From NCBI RefSeq assembly GCF_000245335.1, contig NZ_JH600305.1, forward strand, positions 186,001 to 250,000: a stretch of 64,000 bases of DNA, in the 5' to 3' direction. This DNA comes from Bacillus mojavensis RO-H-1 = KCTC 3706. Lineage in GTDB: Bacteria; Bacillota; Bacilli; Bacillales; Bacillaceae. The first letter of the stretch is position 1. Each line of letters begins with the position of its first letter. This document shows positions 46,360 through 57,180 of the stretch, in pieces. The position numbers and the translations under genes were made by a program. The notes beneath the pieces were generated by a model, which made no database searches, was not told the DNA's origin, and saw only the letters and a program-made list of their open reading frames with translations.

Positions 46360-46388
46360 ATCGTAACACCTACTATTGAACATTACAA
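46360..46388 (-). promoter_or_regulatory. promoter of the PadR-HAAS-DUF4097 operon
   Basis: Minus strand TTGTAA (46383-46388), 17-bp spacer, TACGAT (46360-46365), about 55 bases before the PadR start. AGTA copies flank the -35 region and may be part of a PadR operator, but I see no clean palindrome. Confidence 0.6.
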
Positions 46389-46410
46389 GGTACTGAATCA
46401 TATCCAATGT

Positions 46411-46450
46411 AAAAAAAACAAAAACCGGAGAGTGATCTCCGGTTTTTGTT
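46411..46450 (-). terminator. terminator of the ara operon after abfA
   Basis: AAAACCGGAGA-TCAC-TCTCCGGTTTT followed by TGTTTTTTTT on the minus strand. Confidence 0.9.
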
Positions 46451-46454
46451 TCTC

Positions 46455-47972
<1,518 letters not shown>

Positions 47973-47975
47973 TCA

Positions 47976-48821
47976 TTATCCTTTGACTCCGCCTACTGTC
48001 AGGCCGGAGATAAAGTACTTTTGGAAAAACAAGAAAATGATAATCACCGGCAAAATGGCAAATACTGAGCCGGATATGAGCATGTCGTAGTTGTTTCCGT
48101 AAGGGCTAAGCAAGCTGGAAAGCCCAATTGGAAGCGTAAACATTTCTTTCGACCGAAGCACAATCAAAGGCCATAAGAAGTTGTTCCAGCTGTTTAAAGA
48201 CTGGAGAATGATCATCGCTCCGAATGCCGGTTTCATCAGAGGCGCCATAATCCTGAAAAAGATGCCGAATTCCGTGCATCCGTCCATCCTCGCTGAATCC
48301 AGCAGGTCTTTTGGAAGGCCGAGTGCATATTGCCGGAAAAAGAAAACAGCTACCGGCGAAACGATAAACGGCAAAATGACACCCGTATACGAATCGATCA
48401 AATGCAGCCCGACTGTAAGCTTAAACAACGGGAGCATCATCACCTCAAGCGGGACCATCATAATAATCAGCACAAGAACAAAAATAATATTTCTTCCTTT
48501 AAATTCATAAACCGCCAGTCCGTACCCGATCATCGAAGAGAAAAACAAGGTTAGCACTGTCGTTAATAGACCAAGCACAAGACTGTTAAAAAACCATTTA
48601 AAATAAATGCTGCCGCCGTTAAACAAAAATGTATAGTTATCAAGACTCATCACTTTTGGATCAATGTCAACATTCAGCCCCACCCGTAAAAGCTCAGATG
48701 ATGGCTTTAATGATCCTAAAAGCAGACAGAAAATCGGGAAAATATACAACAGGCTCAGCATGATAAAAAATAGAGTAAGCGCGATTCTGTACACCCGAAA
48801 CTGAGGACTGTGCCGCAACAT
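47976..48821 (-). CDS. araQ: arabino-oligosaccharide ABC transporter permease AraQ
   Basis: A 281-residue permease with six transmembrane helices and the EAA loop near residue 185-205 (LLDSARMDGCTEFGIFFRIMAPLMKPAFG), the site that docks the ATPase. Works with AraP and the binding protein AraN; in B. subtilis the ATPase MsmX is encoded elsewhere, and none is found here. It starts one base after the araP stop. Intact. Confidence 0.95.
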   Translation of the reverse strand: MLRHSPQFRVYRIALTLFFIMLSLLYIFPIFCLLLGSLKPSSELLRVGLNVDIDPKVMSLDNYTFLFNGGSIYFKWFFNSLVLGLLTTVLTLFFSSMIGYGLAVYEFKGRNIIFVLVLIIMMVPLEVMMLPLFKLTVGLHLIDSYTGVILPFIVSPVAVFFFRQYALGLPKDLLDSARMDGCTEFGIFFRIMAPLMKPAFGAMIILQSLNSWNNFLWPLIVLRSKEMFTLPIGLSSLLSPYGNNYDMLISGSVFAILPVIIIFLFFQKYFISGLTVGGVKG

Positions 48822-49763
48822 TTACCCCTCCCCCTTAAACGAGCCTGACAGTTTTAATGAAATCAGGCTGACAACAAGTATGACAATCAAAAGCACAATG
48901 CCAATGGCCGCCCCGTAACCCATTTCATTGTAAGCAAGGCCCTGCTGATACAAATATCCGACAAGCGTCAGTCCGATATTACCCGGGGAATTATTTTGCC
49001 AAAGGACGTAGCTTTCCTCAAACATCCTGAACCCGCCAATGATGCTGATGGTTAAAACATAGACGGATACAGGCTTCAGAAACGGCAGCGTAATGTGCAT
49101 AAATTTTTTCATCGTATTTGCTCCGTCAATATCAGCGGCTTCGTACAGCTCTTTCGGCACATTTTGCAGTCCGGCCAAAAAGTAAAGGATGTTGATTCCC
49201 ATCCATCTCCACGAAGCAAGCAGCACCATCAAAAACATGCCGGTATGTTCATTGTTCATCCAGTTCTGCGGTGAAAAGCCGAGTTTGAGTAAGATGGAAT
49301 TGGCCAGAGACGTTTCCATTTCTCCGAAGATCAGACGAAAAATAATCCCTGCCACAATGGTGGAAGTCAATGCCGGAATGAATAGTGCTGATTTGAATAT
49401 ATTTCTAAACTTGACCAGCTTTGAATTCAGGAATATGGCCAGAAGCAATGGAACTGGAATCAGCACAATCAGCGTCCAAAATGTATACTCCAGCGTATTA
49501 AAAAGGGCGGTATAAAACGTCGGGTTGTTAAGCGCGGTGTAATTGGATAACCCGACAAACGTCACCTCTCCAGGCAATATTCTTTGAAAGCTCATGATGA
49601 AGACACTAATGATGGGGTATAGAAAAAAAACAAGAAAGGATAATACAAATGGCGCTGTAAACAGATAAGGCGCCGCTTTTTTCGAATAAAAAATACCTCG
49701 CCAGCCTGATTCTTTCGCAGCCGAAGGAACGGGATGAGCCGTTCCCGTTTTCACAGGTTTCAT
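48822..49763 (-). CDS. araP: arabino-oligosaccharide ABC transporter permease AraP
   Basis: A 313-residue permease of the MalF type with six transmembrane helices (first about 33-58) and the EAA motif at about 205-230 (ELYEAADIDGANTMKKFMHITLPFLKP). Partner of AraQ. ATG with GGGGAGG upstream; 33 bases after araN. Intact. Confidence 0.95.
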   Translation of the reverse strand: MKPVKTGTAHPVPSAAKESGWRGIFYSKKAAPYLFTAPFVLSFLVFFLYPIISVFIMSFQRILPGEVTFVGLSNYTALNNPTFYTALFNTLEYTFWTLIVLIPVPLLLAIFLNSKLVKFRNIFKSALFIPALTSTIVAGIIFRLIFGEMETSLANSILLKLGFSPQNWMNNEHTGMFLMVLLASWRWMGINILYFLAGLQNVPKELYEAADIDGANTMKKFMHITLPFLKPVSVYVLTISIIGGFRMFEESYVLWQNNSPGNIGLTLVGYLYQQGLAYNEMGYGAAIGIVLLIVILVVSLISLKLSGSFKGEG

Positions 49764-49796
49764 GAGAACCTCCCCGCTTTCACTTTTTGAATGGGA

Positions 49797-51098
49797 TTAT
49801 TTCTGTTTCAGTTCACCTGCCGCTCTGTCCAAGGCTTGTTTTGGCGTCTTTTGCTGAGATTTGAGCGCGTCGAATAATACGCTTCTGTTGACAAGGTCTG
49901 AAGCCTTGGCAAAATCCTCATGTAAATAAATCGGATTGATTTCATCCTTGATATCGAGCAGCACAGAAAAAATGCCTGTTCCGTTTTGGAAGTAATCCGT
50001 GTATTTGTTTTTCTCTTTTAATTCCTTGGAGCTCCAGACATCCCAGCGCAGCGGATCGAACCCGAGCACACTCCAAAGCTTTTTGTTTCCTTTTTCGGAA
50101 CCCTTCGCAAAGGCGAGAAACTCTTTCGCTAATTCGACATGTTTGGCCTGCTTTGGCACAACGGTGGCTGTGCCGCCCAAACCTGCTGAACGATCGCCTC
50201 CTTCTTCCCATGCCGGAAGCGGCCGAATGGCAATCTTCCCTTTCAGATCAGGCATATAATCTATGAATCTTCCCATATACCAAATCGGCATCAGAACAGA
50301 AGCCGCTCCGCCTTGGTTCATAAAACCGTAATATTCTTCACTGTGATGCCCGCCGCCCGGTGCGGCGATCATTGTTTTATCATTAATCATGTCTTTTAAA
50401 TACTGAAGCGTTTTTACATTGGTGTCATTATTCAGGATCAGCTTTCCGTTTTTATCAAAATACCCTGAGTTTTGCTGTGAAATCATTGATAAAAACGTTG
50501 CTGAATCATTTGTTTCCACCGTTCCCATCGGCTTTCCGGTCGCTTTGCGCACTTTCTGTCCGGCTTTGCGGTAATCATCCCATGTTTTAATATCATCCGG
50601 GTTGATGCCGGCCTTTTTCATAATATCCATGTTATAGAACATCACCGTCGTCCCTACATGAGTATCCAGCCCATATAGCTTGCCGTTTTTGCTGTACAGC
50701 GTAAGACGCGCCTCTACGAATTTATCCCTGTCCTTTTCAATAAGCGGGGACAAATCGGCAAGCGGGACATCGGAGCCCTTCAGAAAGTTTGAAAACCGGG
50801 CCAATTCGACATCTGCAATGTCAGGCACGCCTTCCCCGGCAATTAAGGAAATCGACAGATTATCGTGCATTTGGCCATACGGATAAACGACCGTATTCAG
50901 TTTAATTTGACGGTCAGGATATTTCTTATTCCACTCTTTCACCATTTCCACATAAAACTGCTCATGAAGTCCGTTAAATGTCCAAAAAGTCAGCTCCGTT
51001 TCACCCGGTTTACCGGATGACCGTTCCGCTGAACACCCAGCGATGAATAATGTCAAAACCATCATGAGCGCAAGAAAACAGGCAGTCATCTTTTTCAT
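49797..51098 (-). CDS. araN: arabino-oligosaccharide-binding lipoprotein AraN
   Basis: A 433-residue solute-binding protein (SBP family 1). Lipoprotein signal MKKMTACFLALMMVLTLFIAGC with the lipidated Cys at 22; mature two-lobe domain starts ELTFWTFNGLHEQFY and includes WYMGRFIDYMPDL. Captures alpha-1,5-arabino-oligosaccharides at the outside of the membrane for AraPQ. ATG with AAGGGGTAACG upstream. Intact. Confidence 0.95.
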   Translation of the reverse strand: MKKMTACFLALMMVLTLFIAGCSAERSSGKPGETELTFWTFNGLHEQFYVEMVKEWNKKYPDRQIKLNTVVYPYGQMHDNLSISLIAGEGVPDIADVELARFSNFLKGSDVPLADLSPLIEKDRDKFVEARLTLYSKNGKLYGLDTHVGTTVMFYNMDIMKKAGINPDDIKTWDDYRKAGQKVRKATGKPMGTVETNDSATFLSMISQQNSGYFDKNGKLILNNDTNVKTLQYLKDMINDKTMIAAPGGGHHSEEYYGFMNQGGAASVLMPIWYMGRFIDYMPDLKGKIAIRPLPAWEEGGDRSAGLGGTATVVPKQAKHVELAKEFLAFAKGSEKGNKKLWSVLGFDPLRWDVWSSKELKEKNKYTDYFQNGTGIFSVLLDIKDEINPIYLHEDFAKASDLVNRSVLFDALKSQQKTPKQALDRAAGELKQK

Positions 51099-51128
51099 CT
51101 ACGTTACCCCTTCCATTCGAGGTGCGGG

Positions 51129-52313
51129 CTATTCATAAAGACCATGATTGACAAGCGTTTTGTTTTCATTGATGAGTCTTAATCCGGTGCAGCGGTCTCT
51201 TAAGGTGTGCGCGTGTCTGAAGGCATTCTTGACGGAATCCTGCCCGACACCGATTTCGTCAAAATACGCAGGACCTCCGGCAGATTTCAGCCAGCCGGCC
51301 AGCTTTTTTCCTTCCGGCAGCGTTTCATAAGCCGATTGAATGACTTCCCTTTGACGCGGAGAAAATTCATTCAGCCCTTCAGCCTGGATCAGCTTTCTGT
51401 ACGTGTCAGTCAATAAAACGGCCGCACAGCCCACTTTTGCCCCATGGAGAATCTGAGGCCGTTTTTTCTCCATTAATTCCATCTCAATCCAATGGGAAAT
51501 ATGATGCTCCCCTCCTGATGCAGGACGGGAATGGTCCAAAGCCAGCATGACAAGTCCCGATACAATTAAGGACTCCATCAGAACCCGGATGCCAGTTTCC
51601 GTTTTCATTGCAATATCTTCAGCGTGTTCGATACAGGCATCAAGTGCTTCTTGTACGAGCTTTGCGCCTATTGGTGAATAAGGCTCACCAGCGAGCTGAT
51701 GAGAAATGTTCCAATCAGCCAAAGACGTCATTTTGCCTAGCATATCCCCAAATCCGGCCGCCACCATAGGCTGCGGCGCCGCTTTTAAGATATCAAGATC
51801 AGCGAACAGCGCGGACGGGGCCTTCGTTTGGATGGTTGTTTTCGTACCGTATAAAATAATGGGCGCACCAGCTGATGTAAATCCGTCAACGGATGGGGCG
51901 GTTGGATAAGAAATAAACGGCAGCCCCCTCTGGAAGGCGGCAAAACGCACGATATCATGGATAGTCCCCGAACCGACTGCAATCATGATATCTGTTGATT
52001 TTTTCGTGTGGACCAGCACATGAATGAGTGATCGTTCATCTGCCGTCACATCTCCTGCTTCATTTTCCGGAATAATCTGGCACTCCGCCTGAAGCCCTTC
52101 CTTTATCAAGCGGTCTTCTAACTCGATCCCCGCTATGCGGTGCGTATTCCGATCACAGACAAGGACGATACGCTGATCATTCCTTCTTTTTACATAATCC
52201 AACAACCGATCGGCTGCTTGTTTTTCAAGAACAATTTCGTCTACTCCTAGAGGACATGTCATCTCCCCCGCGTGTTCAAAAGCACGCTGAACGTCAGCTG
52301 CGATATGATTCAT
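51129..52313 (-). CDS. araM: glycerol-1-phosphate dehydrogenase (NAD(P)) AraM
   Basis: A 394-residue iron-containing-alcohol-dehydrogenase-like enzyme. In B. subtilis it reduces dihydroxyacetone phosphate to glycerol-1-phosphate with Ni2+, feeding heptaprenylglyceryl phosphate synthesis. Visible: NAD-binding GSGTIHDIVRFAA (about 119-131), SYPTAPSVDGFTSAGAP (about 140-156) and metal-binding GGEHHISHWIEM (about 268-279). Start overlaps the araL stop (ATGA). Not needed for arabinose use itself. Intact. Confidence 0.94.
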   Translation of the reverse strand: MNHIAADVQRAFEHAGEMTCPLGVDEIVLEKQAADRLLDYVKRRNDQRIVLVCDRNTHRIAGIELEDRLIKEGLQAECQIIPENEAGDVTADERSLIHVLVHTKKSTDIMIAVGSGTIHDIVRFAAFQRGLPFISYPTAPSVDGFTSAGAPIILYGTKTTIQTKAPSALFADLDILKAAPQPMVAAGFGDMLGKMTSLADWNISHQLAGEPYSPIGAKLVQEALDACIEHAEDIAMKTETGIRVLMESLIVSGLVMLALDHSRPASGGEHHISHWIEMELMEKKRPQILHGAKVGCAAVLLTDTYRKLIQAEGLNEFSPRQREVIQSAYETLPEGKKLAGWLKSAGGPAYFDEIGVGQDSVKNAFRHAHTLRDRCTGLRLINENKTLVNHGLYE

Positions 52314-53128
52314 AGCAGAATCCCCTCCTCAGCCAGTTTGGTTACATCCTTAATGGACTCCAGTACATAATCCGGCGTATATAAACGCTGTTCTCCCGGT
52401 TTCACAGAACCAGTCAGCACTAAAGCGCTCTTCATGCCATACAGCTTTCCCATTGCGATATCAGATTCAATGCTGTCTCCTATAATCATACATTCATGCG
52501 CGGAAAGCCCCAGCGCAGTACAGGCAGCCTCCGCCATCAGCCATGATGGCTTTCCGACGACAAGCTCCGTCTTCGCCTGAGCAGAAGCTTCTATCGCCCC
52601 AATCATTCCCGCAACGTCGATGGCATTTCCGTCCTCATTTGGAAAATAGCGATCTTTGTTCGTGGCAATTATACGAGCGCCTGCGGCGGCCGCTTTAAAG
52701 GCTTGATTCAAGTCTTCGTAGGTGAGTGTTTCATGAAGCGAGATGACAAGCCAATCCGCTTCCTTCGGTTCATCCGCTGTCTGGACACCCGCCAGCCTCA
52801 GTTCGTCTATCAAGCCCTGTTCTCCAAGCACCCATACCTTTGAAAAACGATAGTTTCTTTTTAAAAAGGCTGCTGTCACACTTGATGACAAGACAATTTC
52901 GCTTATATCTGCATCTATACCGGCACCAAGCAGTTTTTTTCTGCACATGGCACGGGAGATATTTCCCCGGTTGCTCAAAAAGACGATTTTCCTTCCCATA
53001 TTTCGAAGTGTACTGATGGCTTCTCTTGCTCCATCGATCAGTTCGTTTCCTCTGAATACGGTACCGTCCAAGTCAATCAGAAAACCGGCCGGTGACACTG
53101 CGGGATTATGACTGGCCATAATACGCAT
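52310..53128 (-). CDS. araL: HAD-family sugar phosphatase AraL
   Basis: A 272-residue HAD (NagD/class IIC) phosphatase that dephosphorylates sugar phosphates with low specificity. HAD motifs: [12 protein letters not shown] (about 16-27), IVFLSNRG (about 51-58), Lys in LVVGKPSW (about 200) and [15 protein letters not shown] (about 218-232). Two ATGs are possible, 53128 and 53119; the reading frame begins inside araD, overlapping it by 23 bases. In B. subtilis translation of araL is limited by an mRNA hairpin; here ATTATG-GCCAGT-CATAAT (53105-53122) traps the second ATG. Intact. Confidence 0.93.
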   Translation of the reverse strand: MRIMASHNPAVSPAGFLIDLDGTVFRGNELIDGAREAISTLRNMGRKIVFLSNRGNISRAMCRKKLLGAGIDADISEIVLSSSVTAAFLKRNYRFSKVWVLGEQGLIDELRLAGVQTADEPKEADWLVISLHETLTYEDLNQAFKAAAAGARIIATNKDRYFPNEDGNAIDVAGMIGAIEASAQAKTELVVGKPSWLMAEAACTALGLSAHECMIIGDSIESDIAMGKLYGMKSALVLTGSVKPGEQRLYTPDYVLESIKDVTKLAEEGILL

Positions 53129-53795
53129 TTGCTCCGTGTTTTCGATAGAAGTGCTTTTCGTGGAGAACAGTATTGATCGGGCTGAGATTCTTGTTCAGCA
53201 TCATAGAGTGATACGCCATTTCCGCAACCGTTTCTAACACCACCGCATTATGAATGGCGTTTAAGGCGTCTGTGCCCCAGCAGAACGGGCCGTGGTTATT
53301 AACGAGCACACCCGGCACCTGCTCGTATTTATGATGCTGAAAGGTCTCCGCAATCACTTTGCCTGTATTCAGTTCATAGTCATGGATAATTTCTTCATCG
53401 TACATTTCTCTTGTACACGGAATCGCACTGTCGAAATAATCGGCATGTGTCGTGCCTAAAGGGGGTATGTCCCTTCCGGCTTGCGCCCAGCTTGTCGCCC
53501 ATTGAGAATGGGTATGAACAATCCCGCCGATATTCGGAAACGCGTGATACAAATAAACATGAGTGGGTGTATCAGAAGAAGGTTTGAGCGAGCCTTCTAC
53601 GACCTCACCTTCCAAATTCAAAACAACCAAGTCATCAGCTGTCAGCTCGCTGTATTCGACTCCGCTCGGTTTAATGACGATTAACTCTTTTTCACGGTCA
53701 ATACCGCTCACATTTCCCCACGTAAAGGTCACCAGCTGATGCTCTTGAAGCTTCAGGTTGGCAGCCAGCACCTCTTTTTTTAACGTTTCAAGCAT
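53106..53795 (-). CDS. araD: L-ribulose-5-phosphate 4-epimerase
   Basis: Converts L-ribulose 5-phosphate to D-xylulose 5-phosphate, the last step of arabinose entry into the pentose phosphate pathway. The 229-residue class II aldolase-fold enzyme has [24 protein letters not shown] (about 22-45), zinc histidines in [13 protein letters not shown] (about 94-106) and [11 protein letters not shown] His near 170. I start at MLETLK, after AAAGGGTG; an in-frame ATG three codons earlier is too close. Intact. Confidence 0.95.
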   Translation of the reverse strand: MLETLKKEVLAANLKLQEHQLVTFTWGNVSGIDREKELIVIKPSGVEYSELTADDLVVLNLEGEVVEGSLKPSSDTPTHVYLYHAFPNIGGIVHTHSQWATSWAQAGRDIPPLGTTHADYFDSAIPCTREMYDEEIIHDYELNTGKVIAETFQHHKYEQVPGVLVNNHGPFCWGTDALNAIHNAVVLETVAEMAYHSMMLNKNLSPINTVLHEKHFYRKHGANAYYGQS

Positions 53796-53807
53796 GCTCA
53801 TCACCCT

Positions 53808-55493
53808 TTATGAATTCTTTTGTGCGGCAGATGAAAATTGAAGATTTTTTATCGTTTTCAGACGCTTCATGACATGATTCTCTTTTCCGAAATATTGAAC
53901 CAGCTCTTTATATTCAGCATATAGCTTTTCATATACGGCGGCATGTTCAGCGTTTGGCGTATAGGATATATCTTTCAGTTTCCCCATGTGCGCCGCTGCC
54001 TCTGTGACATCATCATAGCCGCCGTTTTCTTTACCGGCCGCAAGCGCGCCGAAAATGGCAGAGCCTAAGGCTGGGGCTTGCGGTGAACCTGAGATTTTAA
54101 TATCCATGTTTGTGACATCCGCATAAATCTGCATGACAAACGGGTTTTTCTCAGCAATACCGCCAGCTGCGTACAGCTCTTCAATTGGCACACCGCTTTC
54201 TCTAAATGTTTCAATAATCATCCTTGTGCCGTATGCTGTTCCTTCAACTAACGCTCGGTAAAGCTCTTCAGGTTTCGTCAGCAGCGTCATGCCAAGCAGC
54301 ATCCCTGTTAGATCAGCATCAACTAGAGTTGAACGGTTTCCATTCCACCAATCCAGGGCAAGCAGGCCGCTTTCACCCGGCGCTTGCAGATTTGCTTTCT
54401 CGCTCAGCAGCTCGTGAATACTGATGTTTTTTTTCTCAGCTTCGTCTTTATATGCTTGCGGAACACACGTTTTTACAAACCAGTCAAAATGATCGCCCAC
54501 ACAGGACTGTCCGGCTTCATACCCCGCAAATCCCGGCAGAATGCCGTTGTCCACGACCCCGCACATGCCGGGCACAATGTTTACCTCGTCTCCTAAGAGG
54601 ACGTGGCATGTTGAGGTTCCCATAATCATCAGCATTTTTCCTGGTTCTGTGATACCGACAGCAGGAACAGACACATGAGCGTCAACATTCGCAACAGCAA
54701 CCGCTGTTCCCGGAAGAAGGCCAGTCAGCTGTGCCATTTTTTCCGTCAGCCCGCCTGCTTTTTCCCCTACTGAGTGAATCGATCCCGCTAACTTGTCTTT
54801 TGTAATCGTTTTCATTGCAGGGTGAAGTTTTTCAAAGAAATCCTCTGAAGGATATCCCGCTTCCTCACTCCAAATCGCTTTATAACCGGCTGTGCAGTTG
54901 CTTCGCTTCAGCGAGCCGCACAGCTGATACACGATCCAGTCAGCTGCTTCGATCATCCGATCAGCTGCTTCATAAATGTGCGGCGCTTCTTCGGCAATCT
55001 GCATCACCTTCGGAATCATCCATTCTGATGAAATCTTCCCTCCGTAGCGCTGTAAAAAAGCTTCTCCTTCTTCTTCGGCGATTTGATTGAGCCGATCAGC
55101 ATGCTTTTGGGCGGCATGATGCTTCCAAAGCTTCACATAGCTGTGCGGCTCCTCTTCAAATTCCGGCAGCATACATAATGGCTGCCCTTCACTGTCGACA
55201 GGCAAGATCGTACATGCCGTAAAATCAATTCCGACCCCGATGATCTCTTGTGGATCAACACCAGTCTGTTCAAGTAATGACGGAATTGTTGTTTCCAAGA
55301 CTTCCAGGTAATCTGCCGGATGCTGAAGCGCCCAGTCCCGCGGCAGCTTTTGACCCGTTTTGGGAAGTACGGTATCAATGACAGCGTGTGGATATTCTTT
55401 GACAGCAGCGGCCAGCTCTTCTCCAGTTTTGACGTGAACGAGAACCGCTCTTCCTGATAATGTTCCGAAATCAACACCTATTGTGTAAGCCAA
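53808..55493 (-). CDS. araB: ribulokinase
   Basis: Phosphorylates L-ribulose with ATP. The 561-residue FGGY kinase has the N-terminal phosphate loop [14 protein letters not shown] (about 6-19), [24 protein letters not shown] (about 295-306) and the C-terminal [19 protein letters not shown] (about 445-463). Start is TTG with GGGGGATG upstream. Between araA (15 bases) and araD. Intact. Confidence 0.96.
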   Translation of the reverse strand: MAYTIGVDFGTLSGRAVLVHVKTGEELAAAVKEYPHAVIDTVLPKTGQKLPRDWALQHPADYLEVLETTIPSLLEQTGVDPQEIIGVGIDFTACTILPVDSEGQPLCMLPEFEEEPHSYVKLWKHHAAQKHADRLNQIAEEEGEAFLQRYGGKISSEWMIPKVMQIAEEAPHIYEAADRMIEAADWIVYQLCGSLKRSNCTAGYKAIWSEEAGYPSEDFFEKLHPAMKTITKDKLAGSIHSVGEKAGGLTEKMAQLTGLLPGTAVAVANVDAHVSVPAVGITEPGKMLMIMGTSTCHVLLGDEVNIVPGMCGVVDNGILPGFAGYEAGQSCVGDHFDWFVKTCVPQAYKDEAEKKNISIHELLSEKANLQAPGESGLLALDWWNGNRSTLVDADLTGMLLGMTLLTKPEELYRALVEGTAYGTRMIIETFRESGVPIEELYAAGGIAEKNPFVMQIYADVTNMDIKISGSPQAPALGSAIFGALAAGKENGGYDDVTEAAAHMGKLKDISYTPNAEHAAVYEKLYAEYKELVQYFGKENHVMKRLKTIKNLQFSSAAQKNS

Positions 55494-55508
55494 GTGACAT
55501 CCCCCTCT

Positions 55509-56999
55509 CTACTTTTGAAGCCTGTAAAGCGCCTCGTTCCATTTCAATTCATGTTTCAGCTTGTGAATCGATGTATCACGAGAAATTAAGATACTTTCGA
55601 CCCCCGCCATTTCCGCCCAATCCATCAATTGCTCCGCTGTCAATTCGTAAGACAAGCAGGTGTGGTGTGCGCCGCCGGCTAAAATCCATGCCTCCGCCGC
55701 TGTTTTTAATGAAGGCTCAGGCTTCCAGAGAACACGGGCGACAGGCAGATTCGGCATATCTTTCTCAATTTCCTGTCCGTTTACCTCATTGAGCACGAGA
55801 CGGAAACGCCCTCCGATATCAACCAGACTCGCTTGAATGGCTGATCCGCTGATGCCATTGAATACAAACCGCGCCGGGTCATCCTTGCCTCCGATAGACA
55901 GCGGATGAACTTCAATTTTCGGCTGATCCAAAGCAACTGTCGGGCATACCTCAAGCATGTGTGAGCCAAGAATCATTTCATTTCCAGGTTCAAAATGGTA
56001 CGTATAGTCCTCCATGAAGGACGTTCTTTTACCTTCAGCCATGATTTTCATCATCCGGACGAGAGCAGCCGTCTTCCAATCACCTTCTCCGGCGAACCCG
56101 TAGCCTTTTTCCATAAGCCTCTGAACGGCCAGCCCAGGCAGCTGTTTCATTCCGTGCAGCACTTCAAATGAAGTCGTAAAAGCCGTGTATCCGCCTTGTT
56201 CAAGAAAAGCGGTTAGGCCAAGTTCAATTTTCGCCTGTTCTTTAATGGACGCTACCTTTGCTTCGTCTCGTTTCGTTTCCTCGCTGATGACATAAAGCTT
56301 GTCATACTCTGCATAGAGTGTTTCGACCTCATCGTCCGTAATTCCATTCATCACTTCGACGAGATCCCCGATGCCATAGCCGTCAACCTGCCAGCCGAAT
56401 TGAATATGCGCTCCCACCTTGTCGCCGTCCGTTACTGCAACGTGACGCATGTTATCTCCGAATCTGGCAACCTTGATATGTCTGCTTTCATTTAGCGCAG
56501 CCGCCGTATTCATCCACTGAGAAATTTCTTTCTTCACCTCTTCATCATCCCAATAGCCTGCGACAACTTTACGGCTCAGTCCCATACGAGAATTGATGTA
56601 CCCGTACTCGCGATCGCCATGTGCGGATTGGTTGCTGTTCATAAAATCCATGTCAATCGTATTCCATGGAATATCCCGATTGTATTGAGTGTGCAGATGC
56701 ATAAGCGGTTTTTGGTAAGAGGAAAGGCCTTCTATCCACATTTTTGCGGGAGAAAATGTGTGCATCCATGTAATGATTCCGGCGCATGTTTCACTGTACT
56801 CCGCTTCTCTTAACAGCTGTCTGATGGTTTCCGAGGAAGTGACAACAGGTTTATGCTTAATTTTATATCTGGAAGAAATGCCGCTAAGCCCCTCACAAAT
56901 GCTTTTTGCATGCTGGTCGACCAGCTGCAGCGTTTCTTCTCCGTATAGATGCTGGCTTCCTGTTACAAACCAGAATTCATAATCTCTTGTCTGAAGCAT
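55509..56999 (-). CDS. araA: L-arabinose isomerase
   Basis: Converts L-arabinose to L-ribulose with Mn2+. The 496-residue protein has the family start FWFVTGSQHLYGEETL, TWMHTFSPAKMWI (about 86-98), FGDNMRHVAV and metal-binding Glu/His residues in GYGFAGEGDWKTAALVR (about 300-316), TSFMEDYTYHF (about 328-338) and the late HHTCLSY (about 445-451). First gene of the operon, with AAAGGGGC upstream. Intact. Confidence 0.97.
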   Translation of the reverse strand: MLQTRDYEFWFVTGSQHLYGEETLQLVDQHAKSICEGLSGISSRYKIKHKPVVTSSETIRQLLREAEYSETCAGIITWMHTFSPAKMWIEGLSSYQKPLMHLHTQYNRDIPWNTIDMDFMNSNQSAHGDREYGYINSRMGLSRKVVAGYWDDEEVKKEISQWMNTAAALNESRHIKVARFGDNMRHVAVTDGDKVGAHIQFGWQVDGYGIGDLVEVMNGITDDEVETLYAEYDKLYVISEETKRDEAKVASIKEQAKIELGLTAFLEQGGYTAFTTSFEVLHGMKQLPGLAVQRLMEKGYGFAGEGDWKTAALVRMMKIMAEGKRTSFMEDYTYHFEPGNEMILGSHMLEVCPTVALDQPKIEVHPLSIGGKDDPARFVFNGISGSAIQASLVDIGGRFRLVLNEVNGQEIEKDMPNLPVARVLWKPEPSLKTAAEAWILAGGAHHTCLSYELTAEQLMDWAEMAGVESILISRDTSIHKLKHELKWNEALYRLQK

Positions 57000-57022
57000 G
57001 TTAACTGCCCCTTTCTTATAAA

Positions 57023-57036
57023 ATAAAACGCTTCCA
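57023..57036. promoter_or_regulatory. possible cre site in the araA leader
   Basis: TGGAAGCGTTTTAT on the minus strand keeps the cre core but has three mismatches at the flanks. It lies downstream of the promoter; CcpA control of the ara operon is known. Confidence 0.45.
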
Positions 57037-57047
57037 ATTCTAGACTG

Positions 57048-57063
57048 ATAGATACGTACTAAT
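57048..57063. promoter_or_regulatory. AraR operator 2 of araA
   Basis: ATAGATACGTACTAAT, an imperfect AraR site downstream of the start point. Centre 42 bp from operator 1, matching the cooperative spacing known for B. subtilis araA. Confidence 0.72.
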
Positions 57064-57089
57064 AAACAAAAACTAGTGAATTATTATTA

Positions 57090-57105
57090 ATTTGTACGAA
57101 CAACT
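57090..57105. promoter_or_regulatory. AraR operator 1 of araA
   Basis: ATTTGTACGAACAACT, a close AraR match, covers the transcription start predicted near 57101. Confidence 0.78.
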
Positions 57106-57107
57106 TC

Positions 57108-57136
57108 ATTATAGTAATTCAGTAGGATACTGTCAA
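57108..57136 (-). promoter_or_regulatory. SigA promoter of the ara operon
   Basis: Minus strand TTGACA (57131-57136), 17-bp spacer, TATAAT (57108-57113), both perfect consensus hexamers, so strength must be limited by AraR and CcpA. Confidence 0.93.
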
Positions 57137-57149
57137 TCTTTTCTTTTAA

Positions 57150-57177
57150 AAAAAGCCAGGTGTTCACCTGGCTTTTC
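57150..57177 (-). terminator. terminator of abnA
   Basis: AAGCCAGGTG-AA-CACCTGGCTT followed by TTTTTAAAAG on the minus strand, three bases after the abnA stop. Confidence 0.92.
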
Positions 57178-57180
57178 AGT

